From NCBI RefSeq assembly GCF_047501465.1, contig NZ_JAZDRL010000002.1:806001-870000 (forward strand): a stretch of 64,000 nucleotides of DNA. The letters run 5' to 3'. Positions 34,963-43,508 of this stretch are shown piece by piece. The notes under the pieces were generated by a model. The model searched no databases and was not told the origin of the DNA. It saw nothing but the letters and a program-made list of their open reading frames with translations. A program made the position numbers and the translations under genes. Within the stretch, counting starts at the first letter, position 1. Each line of letters opens with the position of its first letter. This DNA comes from Pseudochelatococcus sp047501465. GTDB taxonomy: Bacteria > Pseudomonadota > Alphaproteobacteria > Rhizobiales > Beijerinckiaceae.

Positions 34963-36243
34963 CTATATTCTGTCGAGCAAACCGAACCCTATCATGGCTG
35001 CGGTTAGCAATGGGCGACGCAGGCATCGTCCGCCGGGCAGCGAGGGAACTGGTAGGGACGCCATTTCGCGGAAACGCGTATTATCTCCCAGCATCGCCTG
35101 TGCAATGATCCTGCCTGTATAGGGCGCTAGCATCACGCCCTGGCCTGAATAGCCAGAGGCGACATAAAGCCCTGCATTCAACTGGCGCACGAACGGTAGG
35201 CGCGTGGCCGTAATGCCGAGTTTTCCACCCCAGCCGTGGGTTATCGGTGCATCAACGAGTTGCGGATAGAGCTCCAGCATGCGCGTGCGTACTCTTTTGG
35301 GGAAATTGCGCGGTAAACTGGAGCCATAGCTCTCACCACCGCCAAAAATGATGCGGTTGTCTTCTGTACGGCGGAAATAGTTCACTACAAACCGTGTATC
35401 GGATGCCGCAATCATACCCTTCAACACGCTGTCAGCCAGTGCGGGATCAAGTGGGGCGGTAGCGATCATAAAGTTTACCAATGGCATCACATGCGCGGCT
35501 GCAACGTCTGACAGGGCATCGAGCGACCCATCGCCGCTGAGTAGAACTGCACGGGCGCGCACGGAGCCGATATTGGTAATTACGCGCCACGCGTTGCCAT
35601 CGGGCACTACTTTCAGCACCCGCGATTGTTCATAAATCTGTGCTCCTGCTGCTTCTGAAGCTAGCGCAAGGCCGCGCGTCAAAGCCAATGGATCAAGATG
35701 GCCGCCGTGGGGGTTGAACACGCCTCCGAAAGCGCCATGCATATGCGTGTACTTTTCAATTTCGCGCGCATCGAGCACTTCAAGTTCGGTTACGCCATAA
35801 TGACGGGTGAGATGCTCGGCATCCTCGGCTAAGGCATGAAAATGGCGCTTACGATGGGCAATGTGCAGCAGGCCAGGGCGATAGGCACAATCAATGGCGT
35901 ATTGATTGATCACTTCAGTCAGCCACAGTCTGGCCTCCTCAGCGATATCCCATACAGCCCGCGCGCGCGCCTTACCAATGCGCGCTTCAAGCCATAACTG
36001 ATCACGCCGCTGGCCCGGATGCACCTGCCCGCCATTAACGCCCGATGCACCACCACCAACGTGCGCTGCTTCAACAACGTATACGTTACTTCCCGCCTTT
36101 GCGAGCGTTAACGCTGCACCGAGGCCTGTAAAGCCAGCACCCACAATACAGATGTCAGCGATCTTATCGCCGAACATTGCAGAACGCGCAGCTGCCAAAT
36201 CGCTGCGTTCCTCATAAAGGTTTGTCAGAGAAGCTTGGACCAT
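34963..36243 (-). CDS. puuB: FAD-dependent oxidase, probable gamma-glutamylputrescine oxidase
   Basis: The 426-residue DAO-family flavoprotein has the dinucleotide fold DICIVGAGFTGLGAALTLAK near residue 30, GGASGVNGGQVHPGQRRDQLW and the C-terminal GWGGKLGITATRLPFV and ASGYSGQGVMLAPYTGR. Family position and linkage to the GS-like gene (36468-37865) and potGHI indicate oxidation of gamma-glutamylputrescine in the Puu pathway. Other amine oxidases of this family remain possible. Confidence 0.82.
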   Translation of the reverse strand: MVQASLTNLYEERSDLAAARSAMFGDKIADICIVGAGFTGLGAALTLAKAGSNVYVVEAAHVGGGASGVNGGQVHPGQRRDQLWLEARIGKARARAVWDIAEEARLWLTEVINQYAIDCAYRPGLLHIAHRKRHFHALAEDAEHLTRHYGVTELEVLDAREIEKYTHMHGAFGGVFNPHGGHLDPLALTRGLALASEAAGAQIYEQSRVLKVVPDGNAWRVITNIGSVRARAVLLSGDGSLDALSDVAAAHVMPLVNFMIATAPLDPALADSVLKGMIAASDTRFVVNYFRRTEDNRIIFGGGESYGSSLPRNFPKRVRTRMLELYPQLVDAPITHGWGGKLGITATRLPFVRQLNAGLYVASGYSGQGVMLAPYTGRIIAQAMLGDNTRFREMASLPVPSLPGGRCLRRPLLTAAMIGFGLLDRI

Positions 36244-36344
36244 CGGCCATTAGTCCGAAAATAAGAGTGCCCACAATGCACTCATCTCGCCAGAATTTTA
36301 AGAAGCGAAACAGGGCGCCACAGTATCCCAGCCAGAAAGCCCAT

Positions 36345-36475
36345 AAGCGTTAATCTTTGTGCCAAGGTGAATGGAAAATGGGATCTCTTGAACTGGCACA
36401 CAGTACGTGAGCACCGGAAGCAATGAGACACCATAGCGGGCCATCATGACACAAAGACCATCGCATTCTAGACGT
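36345..36475 (-). repeat. Dispersed intergenic repeat, copy 3
   Basis: Read on minus, the element starts at the puuA stop (TAG AATGCGATGGTCTTTGTGTC) and contains GCTTCCGGTGCTCA, matching copy 2; the central hairpin is degraded. It fills most of the puuA-puuB gap. Confidence 0.65.
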
Positions 36476-37865
36476 TAAGGAGAAGGTATTCCCGCTCCCA
36501 TGGGCTGATAACTTGCATGAAAGTGTCATACTCTGTGCGTTTTACGGCGGAATATGTCTTTACGAAGCTTTCCCCCAACACATCAATCAATGGCTCGCAC
36601 TCACCCAGTGCAAGCACTGCCTCAAGAATGCCGCTGGGCAGATCGAAGTCGAGATTATAGGCAGAGCCAGTTACCGGTTCGCCCGGTTGCAGTCCTGCCT
36701 CGATACCCAAATAGCCGCACGCCAATGTTGCTGCGATGGCCAGATACGGATTGGCGTCTGATGACGGGACGCGGTTTTCCACGCGTCGCGCATCTGCATC
36801 AGATGGTGGCACGCGTAAGCCGGTGGTACGGTTATCGTAGCCCCAGCGTACATTAATCGGTGCAGTCGAATTACGGGTCAGGCGGCGATACGAGTTGACA
36901 TATGGCGCAAGCATGGACATGGCCGCAGGCAGATACGTCTGCAAACCGGCAATGTAGGAAAAGAACGCGCCGGAAGGCGATCCATCTTCATTCGAAAACA
37001 GATTCCGCCCGGTTTTTGCATCCACCACTGATGTATGGATATGCATGGCAGACCCAGGCTGGCGCGCAATCGGCTTGGCCATAAACGTGGCGTACATATC
37101 ATGCTGTAGCGCGGCCTCACGGATAGTGCGCTTGAACAGGAACACCTGATCCGCCAGATCGAGCGGATCGCCGTGGCGCAGATTGATCTCCATCTGCCCC
37201 GCGCCCTCTTCATGAATGAGAGCATCAATAGAGAGCCCCTGTGCTTCTGAATAATCGTAGATGTCCTCAAAAAGGTCATCGAACTCATTCACAGCAGAGA
37301 TGGAGTAAGCTTGACGACCAATTTCAGCGCGTCCAGAGCGACCAATCGGTGGTTCAAGCGGATAATCCGGATCGGTGTTGCGTTTAACGATATAGAACTC
37401 GATCTCAGGGGCGATAACCGGCTCCCACCCGTTGCGGCGATAGAGATCAAGCACCCGCTTCAACACTTGCCGCGGTGCGTTCTCCAGCGGTCTTCCATCG
37501 CGGTGGAAGGCGTCCAGAATAACCTGTGCAGTGGGGTCAGACGCCCATGGTACGGAGGTGAGCGTGGAAAAATCCGGTCGCAGGACGAGATCGCCATCGG
37601 CAGGCATTTCGCGCTGTAGCACTTCCTCCGGATAATCGCCGGCGATGGTCTGGTAGAAAATCGCACCAGGCAGGCTCATCACCGGGTTGCCGAGAAATTT
37701 CTGCGCGGGCATAACCTTCCCACGCGCTACGCCAGCCTGATTGGGAACAAAGCATTCAATTTCCTCAATGCCGCCCCGCTTCATAAACTCGCGCGCGCCA
37801 TCGACATCATCAGCGCCCCGCAGTTTGCGCAAGCTGTCTTTCTGCGAAGTTTTCTTCCTGCTCAT
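36468..37865 (-). CDS. puuA: Glutamine synthetase-like gamma-glutamylputrescine synthetase
   Basis: Ligates glutamate to putrescine with ATP, first step of the Puu catabolic pathway. The 465-residue type I GS-fold protein has EIEFYIVKR, EGAGQMEINLRHGDPLDLAD, FMAKPIARQPGSAMHIHTSV and NSTAPINVRWGYDNRTTGLR; the adenylylation-site region of true GlnA is not evident. Neighbouring puuB and potGHI support the polyamine assignment. puuA and potG are divergent and presumably share the control region at 37866-38093. Confidence 0.88.
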   Translation of the reverse strand: MSRKKTSQKDSLRKLRGADDVDGAREFMKRGGIEEIECFVPNQAGVARGKVMPAQKFLGNPVMSLPGAIFYQTIAGDYPEEVLQREMPADGDLVLRPDFSTLTSVPWASDPTAQVILDAFHRDGRPLENAPRQVLKRVLDLYRRNGWEPVIAPEIEFYIVKRNTDPDYPLEPPIGRSGRAEIGRQAYSISAVNEFDDLFEDIYDYSEAQGLSIDALIHEEGAGQMEINLRHGDPLDLADQVFLFKRTIREAALQHDMYATFMAKPIARQPGSAMHIHTSVVDAKTGRNLFSNEDGSPSGAFFSYIAGLQTYLPAAMSMLAPYVNSYRRLTRNSTAPINVRWGYDNRTTGLRVPPSDADARRVENRVPSSDANPYLAIAATLACGYLGIEAGLQPGEPVTGSAYNLDFDLPSGILEAVLALGECEPLIDVLGESFVKTYSAVKRTEYDTFMQVISPWEREYLLLNV

Positions 37866-38093
37866 CCGTCACCTGATTTATCTGCCGTTCGCAGTAATCG
37901 CCGCAAAGTTGTATCTGTCAATGATCAGACATTAAATCATCCGATCATTCTCCTCGAAAATGACTAACAAAGTGGCAAATATTACGGTGGTGCGCTTGCG
38001 GCGCAAACGCGGGACCGTTAACGTTTTTTGTATTGTTCATAATGAGCGCGCGGCTGAAGAGGCTGCGCATGAAGAGTAAGGGTTGGCGCGTCT

Positions 38094-39266
38094 ATGACGG
38101 AAGCACGCAAACGTGATTCGCTTGCGATTGGCGCTGTGCGCCGCGATTTTGCACCATGGCTGGATCCAAATGCAAAGCCGCTTATCCGCTTTGAGAGCGT
38201 TACTAAACGGTACGGTGATTTCGTTGCTGTGGATAACCTGACACTCAATATCTTTGAGCGCGAATTTTTCTGTCTGCTGGGCCCCTCCGGTTGCGGCAAG
38301 ACGACCCTCATGCGCATGCTTGCAGGTTTCGATGAACCAACAAGCGGTCGCGTTGTACTGGCCGATCAGGTAATCAACGGGATTCCGCCTTACCGACGTC
38401 CTGTAAATATGATGTTCCAGTCCTACGCGCTGTTTCCGCATATGAATGTGGAAAAGAACATCGCTTTTGGCCTTGTGCAGGATGGCCTCCCTCGCCAGGA
38501 AATCCGCGATCGGGTTGCTGATATTCTGCGCCTTGTGCAGCTAACGCCGTTTGCAGGACGCAAGCCCGATCAATTGTCGGGTGGCCAACGTCAACGTGTG
38601 GCGCTGGCGCGTGCGCTCGTTAAACGGCCAAAGGTGTTGCTGCTTGATGAGCCGCTTGGTGCGCTGGATAAAAAGCTGCGTGAGGAAACCCAGTTTGAAC
38701 TGATGGATCTGCAGGTCAATCTCGGCATGACCTTTCTGGTCGTAACGCACGATCAGGAAGAGGCCATGACCATGGCCGACCGCATTGCAGTGATGGATAA
38801 AGGCACGATCAAGCAGATCGCACCTCCAGGACAGGTGTATGAGCAACCTTCCAGTCGCTATGTTGCTGAGTTCATTGGTGATGTGAACATCATTGAAGGC
38901 AAGGTGAGCGCTGTCGAGAGCGGCCGCTTGCGCATTGAACGGGCAGATGGTCTTGGCAGCTTATTGATCGAGGCGCCCTCGGAAATCACAACCACGATGG
39001 GGCAGTCAATCGCCGTTGCGCTGCGCCCCGAAAAGCTTGTGCTTCACCGCGATGCGCCTGCTGGTGCAACAAACCTGCTGTCTGGCGAGATTTGGGATAT
39101 CGGCTATCTAGGCGATTGGACGATATATCTGGTGAAGCTTGAAAGTGGAAAGATCATCCGTGTTTCCCGCGCCAATGCAAGTCGCTTCGTTGAACAGCCG
39201 CTGACATGGGATGACAAGGTATACCTCACGTTTGCGCCTGAAGCTGGCGTGCTGTTAACGCAATGA
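38094..39266 (+). CDS. potG: Putrescine/spermidine ABC transporter ATPase PotG
   Basis: The 390-residue ATPase has Walker A GPSGCGKTT, signature LSGGQRQRVALARAL, Walker B LLLDEPLGALD, the switch histidine in VVTHDQEEAMTMADR and a C-terminal TOBE domain. The residue pattern is of the PotA/PotG class. Followed 16 bases later by potH. Confidence 0.94.
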   Translation: MTEARKRDSLAIGAVRRDFAPWLDPNAKPLIRFESVTKRYGDFVAVDNLTLNIFEREFFCLLGPSGCGKTTLMRMLAGFDEPTSGRVVLADQVINGIPPYRRPVNMMFQSYALFPHMNVEKNIAFGLVQDGLPRQEIRDRVADILRLVQLTPFAGRKPDQLSGGQRQRVALARALVKRPKVLLLDEPLGALDKKLREETQFELMDLQVNLGMTFLVVTHDQEEAMTMADRIAVMDKGTIKQIAPPGQVYEQPSSRYVAEFIGDVNIIEGKVSAVESGRLRIERADGLGSLLIEAPSEITTTMGQSIAVALRPEKLVLHRDAPAGATNLLSGEIWDIGYLGDWTIYLVKLESGKIIRVSRANASRFVEQPLTWDDKVYLTFAPEAGVLLTQ

Positions 39267-39282
39267 CAAAGCGGGCGCTAGT

Positions 39283-40242
39283 ATGAGTGACATCAACCAC
39301 AGCGAGAGCACCAGGGCTGATCATGCAGCGCCTTTCGCACGCGCGTCCCGATTTCTGAGAGGGCTCGTGCCAGCGCTGCCATTTATCTGGCTGCTGATTT
39401 TCTTTCTGACGCCATTTGCAATTGTATTCAAAATGGCGCTGTCGCAGCCAGCGACGGCGCAACCGCCCTATGTGCCCGTCATCGACTGGTCAGCGGGATG
39501 GATTGGTATCCAGAATGCGCTCAGCCAGTTTAATACGGATAATTTCCTGCTTCTGCTTGATGATCCACTTTACATCATTTCTGCTTTTTCATCTCTGCGG
39601 GTAGCTGCGCTCTCAACAATGATCTTGCTGTTGATCGGCTTTCCTATGGCCTATGCAATGGCTAAGGCGCCAAAGAACCGTCGCCCTTTTCTGTTGATGC
39701 TGGTTATTCTGCCGTTCTGGACAAGCTTTCTGATCCGCGTTTATGCTTGGATTGGCATTCTGAAACCTGAAGGAATGCTCAACACAGTACTGATAGGGTT
39801 GGGGATCACAGATCGACCATTGCAGATCCTTAACACTGACACCGCGATCTACATCGGTGTTGTATATTCATATCTGCCATTCATGGTGTTGCCGCTCTAT
39901 GCCACGCTGGAAAAAATGGATTGGACATTGATTGAGGCTGCGCAAGACCTTGGTTGTCCACCTTGGAAGGCTTTCTGGCGTGTGACAGTGCCGCTCGCTC
40001 TTTCCGGTATCGCTGCTGGTTCACTGTTATGTTTCATTCCGATTGTGGGTGAATATGTCATTCCGGAATTGCTCGGCGGCGCTGACTCACTGATGATTGG
40101 TAAAACATTGTCAGATGAATTCTTCAAAAACCGCGATTGGCCACTTGCATCTGCGGTGGCGGTTGTGTTGCTGATTATTGTCGTTGGGCCTGTGATGATC
40201 TTCCGTGAGCTTGAAACGCGCCGGTTGGAGAAAGCCCGATGA
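39283..40242 (+). CDS. potH: Polyamine ABC transporter permease PotH
   Basis: A 319-residue inner-membrane permease with six TMs; TM1 is LPFIWLLIFFLTPFAIVFKM and the ATPase-coupling EAA loop is IEAAQDLGCPPWKAFWRVTV. It overlaps potI by four bases. The FKMALSQPATAQPPYVPV segment after TM1 is typical of PotH. Confidence 0.94.
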   Translation: MSDINHSESTRADHAAPFARASRFLRGLVPALPFIWLLIFFLTPFAIVFKMALSQPATAQPPYVPVIDWSAGWIGIQNALSQFNTDNFLLLLDDPLYIISAFSSLRVAALSTMILLLIGFPMAYAMAKAPKNRRPFLLMLVILPFWTSFLIRVYAWIGILKPEGMLNTVLIGLGITDRPLQILNTDTAIYIGVVYSYLPFMVLPLYATLEKMDWTLIEAAQDLGCPPWKAFWRVTVPLALSGIAAGSLLCFIPIVGEYVIPELLGGADSLMIGKTLSDEFFKNRDWPLASAVAVVLLIIVVGPVMIFRELETRRLEKAR

Positions 40243-41030
40243 CCCGTCGTTTTACACTTTTCGATGCAACTGCGCTCACATTTGGCTTTGCATTTCTCTA
40301 TCTGCCGCTGCTGGTGTTGGTGGTTTATTCGTTCAATGACTCGCAGCTGTTGAACGTCTGGGGCGGTTTTTCAACGCGCTGGTATGTTGCTGTGTGGAAT
40401 GATGGCCCGCTATTGATTGCACTGCGTAACTCGCTTGGTATTGCATTGATATCGGCAGCTATAGCAACTTTTTTTGGCACGCTTGCGGCGCTGTCATTAG
40501 TGCGTTACGCGCGCTTTTGGGGCAGGCGGTTATTTACGGGTATGGTCTATGCCCCCATGGTTATGCCAGAAGTTGTCACTGGGTTATCGCTGTTATTATT
40601 TTTTGTCGCGATCGGTGCGGAGCGTGGCTTCTGGACAGTTGTACTCGCGCATACAAGCTTCACGATGTGCTATGTTGCCGTTGTGGTGCAATCGCGATTG
40701 ATCTCATTCGATAAAAGCCTTGAAGAGGCCGCACAAGACCTTGGTTGCCCGCCGGTAAAAACCTTTTTTACGATCACTTTGCCGTTGATTGCGCCATCTG
40801 TAATGGCAGGATTCTTGCTGGCCTTCACGTTGTCGCTTGATGATGTCGTGATAGCAAGTTTTGTTACCGGTCCAGGTACTTCAACGTTACCCATCGAGAT
40901 ATTCAACAAGGCGCGTCGTGGCCTGTCGCCAGAGATTAATGCATTGTCATCGCTTATGTTACTGGTTGTGACGCTTGTGGTTGTCACCTCATCGTTGATC
41001 TCGAAGCGGGCGATGTTGCCGCAAAGATAG
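40239..41030 (+). CDS. potI: Polyamine ABC transporter permease PotI
   Basis: A 263-residue permease paired with PotH, with six TMs and the EAA loop EEAAQDLGCPPVKTFFTITL. Starts inside the potH stop (ATGA). No potF-type binding protein gene is present in the window, so the importer must use a binding protein encoded elsewhere. Confidence 0.94.
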   Translation: MTRRFTLFDATALTFGFAFLYLPLLVLVVYSFNDSQLLNVWGGFSTRWYVAVWNDGPLLIALRNSLGIALISAAIATFFGTLAALSLVRYARFWGRRLFTGMVYAPMVMPEVVTGLSLLLFFVAIGAERGFWTVVLAHTSFTMCYVAVVVQSRLISFDKSLEEAAQDLGCPPVKTFFTITLPLIAPSVMAGFLLAFTLSLDDVVIASFVTGPGTSTLPIEIFNKARRGLSPEINALSSLMLLVVTLVVVTSSLISKRAMLPQR

Positions 41031-41223
41031 CAATTACGTGAGGCGGCAGGATCTTGAAAAGATCAAGGTGTCATTGTGATAAAAGGCACCTTATCTACTG
41101 CCACGGCAGTGTAGAATGTTTCTTTTCTTGCCTATTAGGTAATTGTCATTTTCAATGCTACGCTTCATAATATGCAGGAAAGTATTTTTTCAAGGTATCT
41201 TGTTGTCTGACAGGAGGCTTTTT

Positions 41224-42579
41224 ATGGCTGTTGATAAAAGTGCATATTCCCTAGGGGCCAATAGACTTTCTATAATAGCAACAGCTTCCTCAAAAGAAGA
41301 AGCTCTCAAACTGAATCGTTGGGATAGTATTAAGGATTTTTTTCGCGGCGGCACTAAACGTGAAACGATCGAAAAATTATTTACTGAACTTCATTCATCT
41401 GGATCTGGGGAGCCTATCTTAAGTGGAGTTGAGGCCCCAACTAAAAACTTAAAAATTTTCAATGAAATCCGCTCTCACGCTCGGCCAGAAGAGCTGTCAA
41501 AGTTCAAGGCCATTATCTCCCACGATGAAGTGAATAAATCGTGGAGTTATAAATTTGAGATAGGGGATAATATTATATATAAAAGTTCGCCTTTAAGTTA
41601 TCAATCAATATATGATCAGGCGATGTTGGTTGCTTTTGAAAGATCAGAGTTGGCAGAAAGTATGTTGTGTTCTGCTATAGATGCCAGTAAAGATGTTGTG
41701 AATTATTCTTCTGGTGATGTTGATGCTGCGCGCGAATCCATCAAAAAGACCCTTGGTAGCTTAGTTAACTCAGATACACTAGTAGATAATAATGTTGGTT
41801 CAACTATTCAAGAATTTGAATTAGAAAAAATATATGAAAATATAAAACTATTATCAGAAGACTCCGATAATATGCTTTTGAATAATATGAGACTTGCTTA
41901 TAAGGCAGATCCATACTCAAGTGTTCGAGAGCTTGCAGTCAACGGTCATGTCTTGGTGTCTCTCCACTCAAAAGACCCGCCGCTTGAGCGCCCTGTGCTT
42001 AAATTAGCTGACATGAAGGCTGCGATAGAGAGCGCCCAAAAGGGCCAGGATAGCAGCCCGGTACTCGTATCTCCCGGAAGTCCTGGGGCGTCTGGTCAGA
42101 GGCTTCGGCGTGTATGGAATATGCCGCGTACTGAGAATATTCATGCGCAATTTCGTAGGAATTTAAATACTTTCTTCCCATCGGGGGGGACGCAATCTGA
42201 GATGAGGTTTAACACAGGGGCGAGCTTTTTGTCCTCAAAGGTAACTGTCATCAAAAGATCAGAGTTATTTAAGCCTCAGGATGCGCAATTATCGCAGCTC
42301 CAGAATGAAGGATCGAAACAACCATCCCCCTTGCCGCCTGGTTTTGGTGGGATGGTATCATCTTTGGCCCAGCAGGCGCTGCCGCCCATTCCTCCTCTTC
42401 CGCCAGATGATGAAGATGAGGATATTCCGCCGCCGCCGCCACCTCCACGCTCGCCGTTGTTATCGGGTGCTCTCACTGGTCACGCGTCGCGCGCTCAAGA
42501 TTTTCAGGTGGATATGCAGCTTAAAAGGCCAACAATTCCTTTGCCTCCCATACCGGAGACACCAGAAGATGAATCATGA
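41224..42579 (+). CDS. Candidate type III effector with SPI-2-like N-terminal translocation domain and polyproline tail
   Basis: A 451-residue orphan, AT-rich in its first two-thirds. Start ATG 41224 follows a strong AGGAGG; 41143 is rejected. Residues 33-40 are W-D-S-I-K-D-F-F, matching the W-E-K-I/M-x-x-F-F signature of Salmonella SPI-2 effectors (SifA, SifB, SseJ, SspH1/2, SlrP, SseI). The flanking order also fits: a basic stretch and ETIEKLFTELH after the motif (compare AEALECIFNLYH in SseJ), then LKIFNEIRSHARPEELSKF and a GDNII strand. The rest is helical, then a Pro-rich C-terminus (seven prolines at ~402-408 preceded by DDEDED, and PLPPIPE), a composition seen in profilin- or SH3-binding proteins. 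Assignment is by eye; no search was possible. Confidence 0.6.
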   Translation: MAVDKSAYSLGANRLSIIATASSKEEALKLNRWDSIKDFFRGGTKRETIEKLFTELHSSGSGEPILSGVEAPTKNLKIFNEIRSHARPEELSKFKAIISHDEVNKSWSYKFEIGDNIIYKSSPLSYQSIYDQAMLVAFERSELAESMLCSAIDASKDVVNYSSGDVDAARESIKKTLGSLVNSDTLVDNNVGSTIQEFELEKIYENIKLLSEDSDNMLLNNMRLAYKADPYSSVRELAVNGHVLVSLHSKDPPLERPVLKLADMKAAIESAQKGQDSSPVLVSPGSPGASGQRLRRVWNMPRTENIHAQFRRNLNTFFPSGGTQSEMRFNTGASFLSSKVTVIKRSELFKPQDAQLSQLQNEGSKQPSPLPPGFGGMVSSLAQQALPPIPPLPPDDEDEDIPPPPPPPRSPLLSGALTGHASRAQDFQVDMQLKRPTIPLPPIPETPEDES

Positions 42580-42884
42580 TCGTGAGCCTGGAGAGTAGTT
42601 TTTGCAATATGAGAACATTATCCGGGCTTCAGATTTCATTCTTAAGTGCGATGCGGGCAGAAAGCGCCTGCATCGCTGATAGCCGTGAACTACTTGTTTC
42701 AAGATGTAGGGGCTAGGCCAAGCCGCAAGCTGTCACGAAATTCTGGGGGCATGCGAGGGTAAGCCTAAGAAGTATGCGGGGCGGAAGTTTCGTCGCTTGA
42801 TTAATCAGCTGCAGCGCGATGCTGTATTTGGCTTCATGCGTTAAAATTTAGAAATAGTGCCTATTTAGCCTTTTAATCAACAAT
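42580..42884. other. Gene-free spacer with a possible coding remnant
   Basis: No complete gene. One plus frame ending at the TAA 42842-42844 encodes ~35 basic residues (GKPKKYAGRKFRRLINQLQR, then DAVFGFMR) without a start; it could be the end of a degraded gene but I cannot identify it. Confidence 0.25.
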
Positions 42885-42918
42885 GCCGCCCCGGTTATGT
42901 AATCCGAGGCGGCTTTTT
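42885..42918 (+). terminator. Terminator (first of two in tandem)
   Basis: GCCGCCCCGG (42885-42894) pairs with CCGAGGCGGC (42904-42913), followed by five T. Could end transcripts from the 41224 gene. Confidence 0.75.
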
Positions 42919-42921
42919 CTG

Positions 42922-42948
42922 CTGCCGATCTTTTGCGGCAGTTTTTTT
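42922..42948 (+). terminator. Terminator (second in tandem)
   Basis: CTGCCG (42922-42927) pairs with CGGCAG (42936-42941), followed by seven T that run into the stop codon of the convergent gene at 42947. Confidence 0.75.
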
Positions 42949-43294
42949 ACTGAACCACACCACGTTTTGTGCCGAAGCCGGGTAGGTCGCAGCGGCATGG
43001 CGAGCCGCTATTAAGCGGACCAGCAGGACATGCGCCGCGTGACGTTACACAAACGCCACCGCCACGCCGCGGAGGTGGGCGATTTCCCCAACCTGGAGGC
43101 GGTGCTGGTTGTCCCCAGCCAGGTGGAGGGGGTGGTGGGCGCCTGTCCCAATCACGATCTCGGCGGCGGTTATCCCATCCGTAGCCTGGTCCGCCGCGGC
43201 GACCGTCGTCATAATACTGAGCCTGAGCCGTATCCACGATAAATAACGCGGCGGCACCAGCTGCAAACGTCAACAGAGCCGTATAATGTTTCAA
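42947..43294 (-). CDS. Small secreted Gly/Arg/Pro-rich protein
   Basis: A ~115-residue protein starting at TTG 43294 (KHYTALLTFAAGAAALFIVD, signal peptide cleaved near TAQAQ), with AAGGGGG as ribosome-binding site. The mature part is YYDDGRRGGPGYGWDNRRR, a run of prolines and PPPGWG repeats, then a four-cysteine C-terminal motif (CVTSRGACPAGPLNSGSPCR). Similar small periplasmic proteins with this Cys motif occur in Hyphomicrobiales; no function is known to me. Confidence 0.72.
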   Translation of the reverse strand: MKHYTALLTFAAGAAALFIVDTAQAQYYDDGRRGGPGYGWDNRRRDRDWDRRPPPPPPGWGQPAPPPGWGNRPPPRRGGGVCVTSRGACPAGPLNSGSPCRCDLPGFGTKRGVVQ

Positions 43295-43508
43295 GGTATC
43301 CCCCTTAAAGCTTACGCTTGGGCCGTATTCCCTCAATCGAAACCATCATGCGTATTTTATCAGTAACGGATGATAATAGTCCACGCAGTCTGCATGCCAA
43401 ACCACACCTCTTAATATCATTCTTAATGTAAGGCTAATCAATGGCAGGCATTTGGATTCTTATTCAAATAATACCCCGGCAGGAGAAAAGATGCATATTA
43501 ACAATAAT

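Noticed and set aside
42745..42844. Transposase remnant in the spacer after the SPI-2-like gene
   Set aside because: The short basic peptide cannot be matched to any transposase I know and has no inverted repeats, so I list it only as a possible remnant.
42947..43294. Glycine/proline-rich secreted protein as an effector
   Set aside because: It has a normal signal peptide and a cysteine motif typical of periplasmic proteins, so it does not fit a type III substrate.
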